Assembly (NCBI RefSeq): GCF_900102815.1
Contig: NZ_FNGF01000003.1
Location: forward strand, 248,001-312,000
Reading direction: 5' to 3'
Length of the DNA: 64,000 bases
DNA from: Glycomyces sambucus
GTDB taxonomy: Bacteria > Actinomycetota > Actinomycetes > Mycobacteriales > Micromonosporaceae
Position 1 is the first letter of the stretch, and each line of letters starts with the position of its first letter. The notes under the pieces are model-generated. The model was not told where the DNA came from, made no database searches, and saw only the letters and a program-made list of their open reading frames with translations. Below are positions 62,515 through 64,000 of this stretch, one piece after another. The position numbers and the translations under genes are program-made.

Positions 62515-64000
62515 CAGTACGTCACCTCGGTGGTTCGCTTGCGCACGACCGTGACCTCGTCGCGCTGGTTGCCGGTGGGGCCGATGTAGTTGAAGGCGTA
62601 AGAGAACTGGGCGTACCCGCCGATGAGGTGGGTGGGTTTGACGAGGAGGCGGGTGAGCGAGTTGTGGATGCCGCCGCGCTTGCCGGTGGTCTCGGTCTTC
62701 GGGACGTCGACCACCCGTTCCTGGGCGTGGTACATGTAGACCGTCCCTTGCGGCATGCGGTGCGAGACGACGAGGCGGGCGGCGACGACGCCGTTGCGGT
62801 TGACGGCCTCGACCCAGTCGTTGTCCTTGGCGCCGATGGCCTCGGCGTCGGCGGGGCTCATCCAGATGTTGGGGCCGCCGCGCGAGAGCGTGAGCATGAG
62901 CAGGTTGTCCTGGTACTCGGAGTGGATGGACCACTTCGAGTGCGGGGTGAGGTACCTGACGGCGACGGCCTTCTCACCGGTGGGCCCGACCTCGGGCTCT
63001 CCACTGTGCTTCCCGGTTCGGATCGCAGGCTCTCCGAACAGGGCTGCCATGTTCAGCGGCGGCCGGTAGACCGGCAGCGCCTCGCCGAACTCGTGCATCC
63101 AGTCGTGGTCGACGTAGAAGTGCATGCGTCCGGTGAGGGTGTGCCAGGGTTTGTCGTGCTCGATGTTGATGGTGAACGGCGAGTACCGGCGGTCGTGGGC
63201 CTCCTTGCCGGACCATTCGGGGCTGGCGCCGACGGGGGTGGGGCCGTGCTGGGTGTCGGAGAAGACGACGCGGCGCTCGGCGGCGCCGTGGACGAGTTCG
63301 CTGAAGTCGGTGCCCGTTCGGGCGGCGAGGCGCTCGAACCCCTGGGCGGCGAGGCGGCCGTTGCTGGTCCCGGACAGGGCCAGGATCATCTCGCACGCCT
63401 TGACGTCGGTGTCGATGAGCGGGCGGCCGATCGCCGGGTGCTGCCGGGAGGTGCCGTTCCTGGCCGCGAGCCAGCCGATCTCGGCGTCGGGGGTGAACGA
63501 GACGCCTTTGACGGGCAGGCCCTTGGTCTCGGTGAGCGGCCCGAGCGCGGCCATCTTGGCGGCGACGGCGGGGTAGTCGCGTTCGACGGGGATGATCGCG
63601 GGCATGGTCTTCCCCGGAACGGGCGGCACGCCCGCGGCCTTCCAGTCGGGGGCGGTGCCGCGCGGCTGGGCGAGTTCGCCGGGCGTGTCGTGCTGGTGGG
63701 GGGCCGCGACGAGGTCGACGGCGGTGCCGAGGTGGTCTTCGGCGAGTTCGGAGAAGCGGCGCGCGAGGGCGTGGAACGTCTCGAAGTCGGTGCGGGCCTG
63801 CCAGGGCGGGTCGATCGCGGGCGAGAACGCGTGCACGTACGGGTGCATGTCGGTGGTGGACAGGTCGTGCTTCTCGTACCAGGTGGCGGCCGGGAGCACG
63901 AGGTCGGAGAGGAGGGTCGTGGAGGTCATGCGGAAGTCGAGGGAGAGCAGCAGGTCGAGCTTCCCCTTGGGCGCCTTGCCGTGCCACACGACGTCGTCGG
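62514..64000 (-). CDS. narG: Nitrate reductase alpha subunit, C-terminal part
   Basis: About 495 residues of the C-terminal part of the molybdopterin subunit that reduces nitrate; the start lies beyond the window. VWHGKAPKGKLDLLLSLDFRMTSTTLLSDLVLPAATWYEKHDLSTTDMHP and later the MoCo-binding KSEP-type region are typical. Gene order GHJI supports it. The protein normally has about 1200-1250 residues. Confidence 0.95.
   Translation of the reverse strand, partial: DDVVWHGKAPKGKLDLLLSLDFRMTSTTLLSDLVLPAATWYEKHDLSTTDMHPYVHAFSPAIDPPWQARTDFETFHALARRFSELAEDHLGTAVDLVAAPHQHDTPGELAQPRGTAPDWKAAGVPPVPGKTMPAIIPVERDYPAVAAKMAALGPLTETKGLPVKGVSFTPDAEIGWLAARNGTSRQHPAIGRPLIDTDVKACEMILALSGTSNGRLAAQGFERLAARTGTDFSELVHGAAERRVVFSDTQHGPTPVGASPEWSGKEAHDRRYSPFTINIEHDKPWHTLTGRMHFYVDHDWMHEFGEALPVYRPPLNMAALFGEPAIRTGKHSGEPEVGPTGEKAVAVRYLTPHSKWSIHSEYQDNLLMLTLSRGGPNIWMSPADAEAIGAKDNDWVEAVNRNGVVAARLVVSHRMPQGTVYMYHAQERVVDVPKTETTGKRGGIHNSLTRLLVKPTHLIGGYAQFSYAFNYIGPTGNQRDEVTVVRKRTTEVTY

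Overview
The window is high-GC DNA (about 70% G+C by eye) from an actinobacterium. Evidence includes the futalosine menaquinone genes (mqnC, mqnA, mqnE), the mycothiol glycosyltransferase gene mshA beside gpmA and senX3-regX3, narGHJI, an hpt/ftsH/folE neighbourhood, many GTG starts, and an integrated element of the pSAM2/AICE type. A Glycomyces/Stackebrandtia-like or Streptomyces-like host is possible, but I cannot name a genus from this sequence alone.

Layout. 1-10.5 kb: mqnC, a flavin reductase and mqnA on the minus strand, an HPr-like protein with Gln in place of the active His, a proline-rich zinc-ribbon protein, a secreted NlpC/P60 hydrolase, then mqnE and two small membrane proteins on the plus strand, and a Fic-like protein. 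10.8-18.1 kb: acetyl-CoA synthetase, an epoxide-hydrolase-like enzyme, an amidohydrolase, a LysR regulator divergent from a cysteine-dioxygenase-like gene, a VOC protein and a DHFR-like protein.

18.1-32.3 kb is an integrative and conjugative element inserted in the 3' half of a tRNA-Lys(TTT) gene. A 40-bp direct repeat (18127-18166 and 32253-32292) marks attL and attR. From the right end it carries a tyrosine integrase, an excisionase, a RepSA-type rolling-circle initiator, a run of small, mostly overlapping genes (zinc-ribbon and membrane proteins), an FtsK-like DNA translocase, a separate membrane protein, and a divergent XRE regulator plus NUDIX hydrolase pair (related to the Pif immunity system of pSAM2). 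Its left end has lower G+C cargo: an Abi/HEPN-like protein, an IF2-N-domain protein and a small membrane protein. The transfer operon is punctuated by small hairpins, three of which look like tRNA T-arms, two of them within an identical 47-bp repeat.

32.3-64 kb is mostly core chromosome: yaaA, ppa, dacB, an alpha-amylase with a starch-binding domain, a DUF2342 metalloprotease and tilS, hpt, ftsH, folE, a calcium-binding-repeat protein, holB, an MFS-thymidylate kinase fusion, a TetR regulator, mshA, a YbjN protein, gpmA, senX3-regX3, an aldo/keto reductase, two PH-domain membrane proteins, a FAD-dependent reductase and narIJHG, with narG cut by the window edge. Intergenic oddities are three tandem ~82-bp repeats, a 38-nt poly-C tract and a dispersed ~50-bp repeat.
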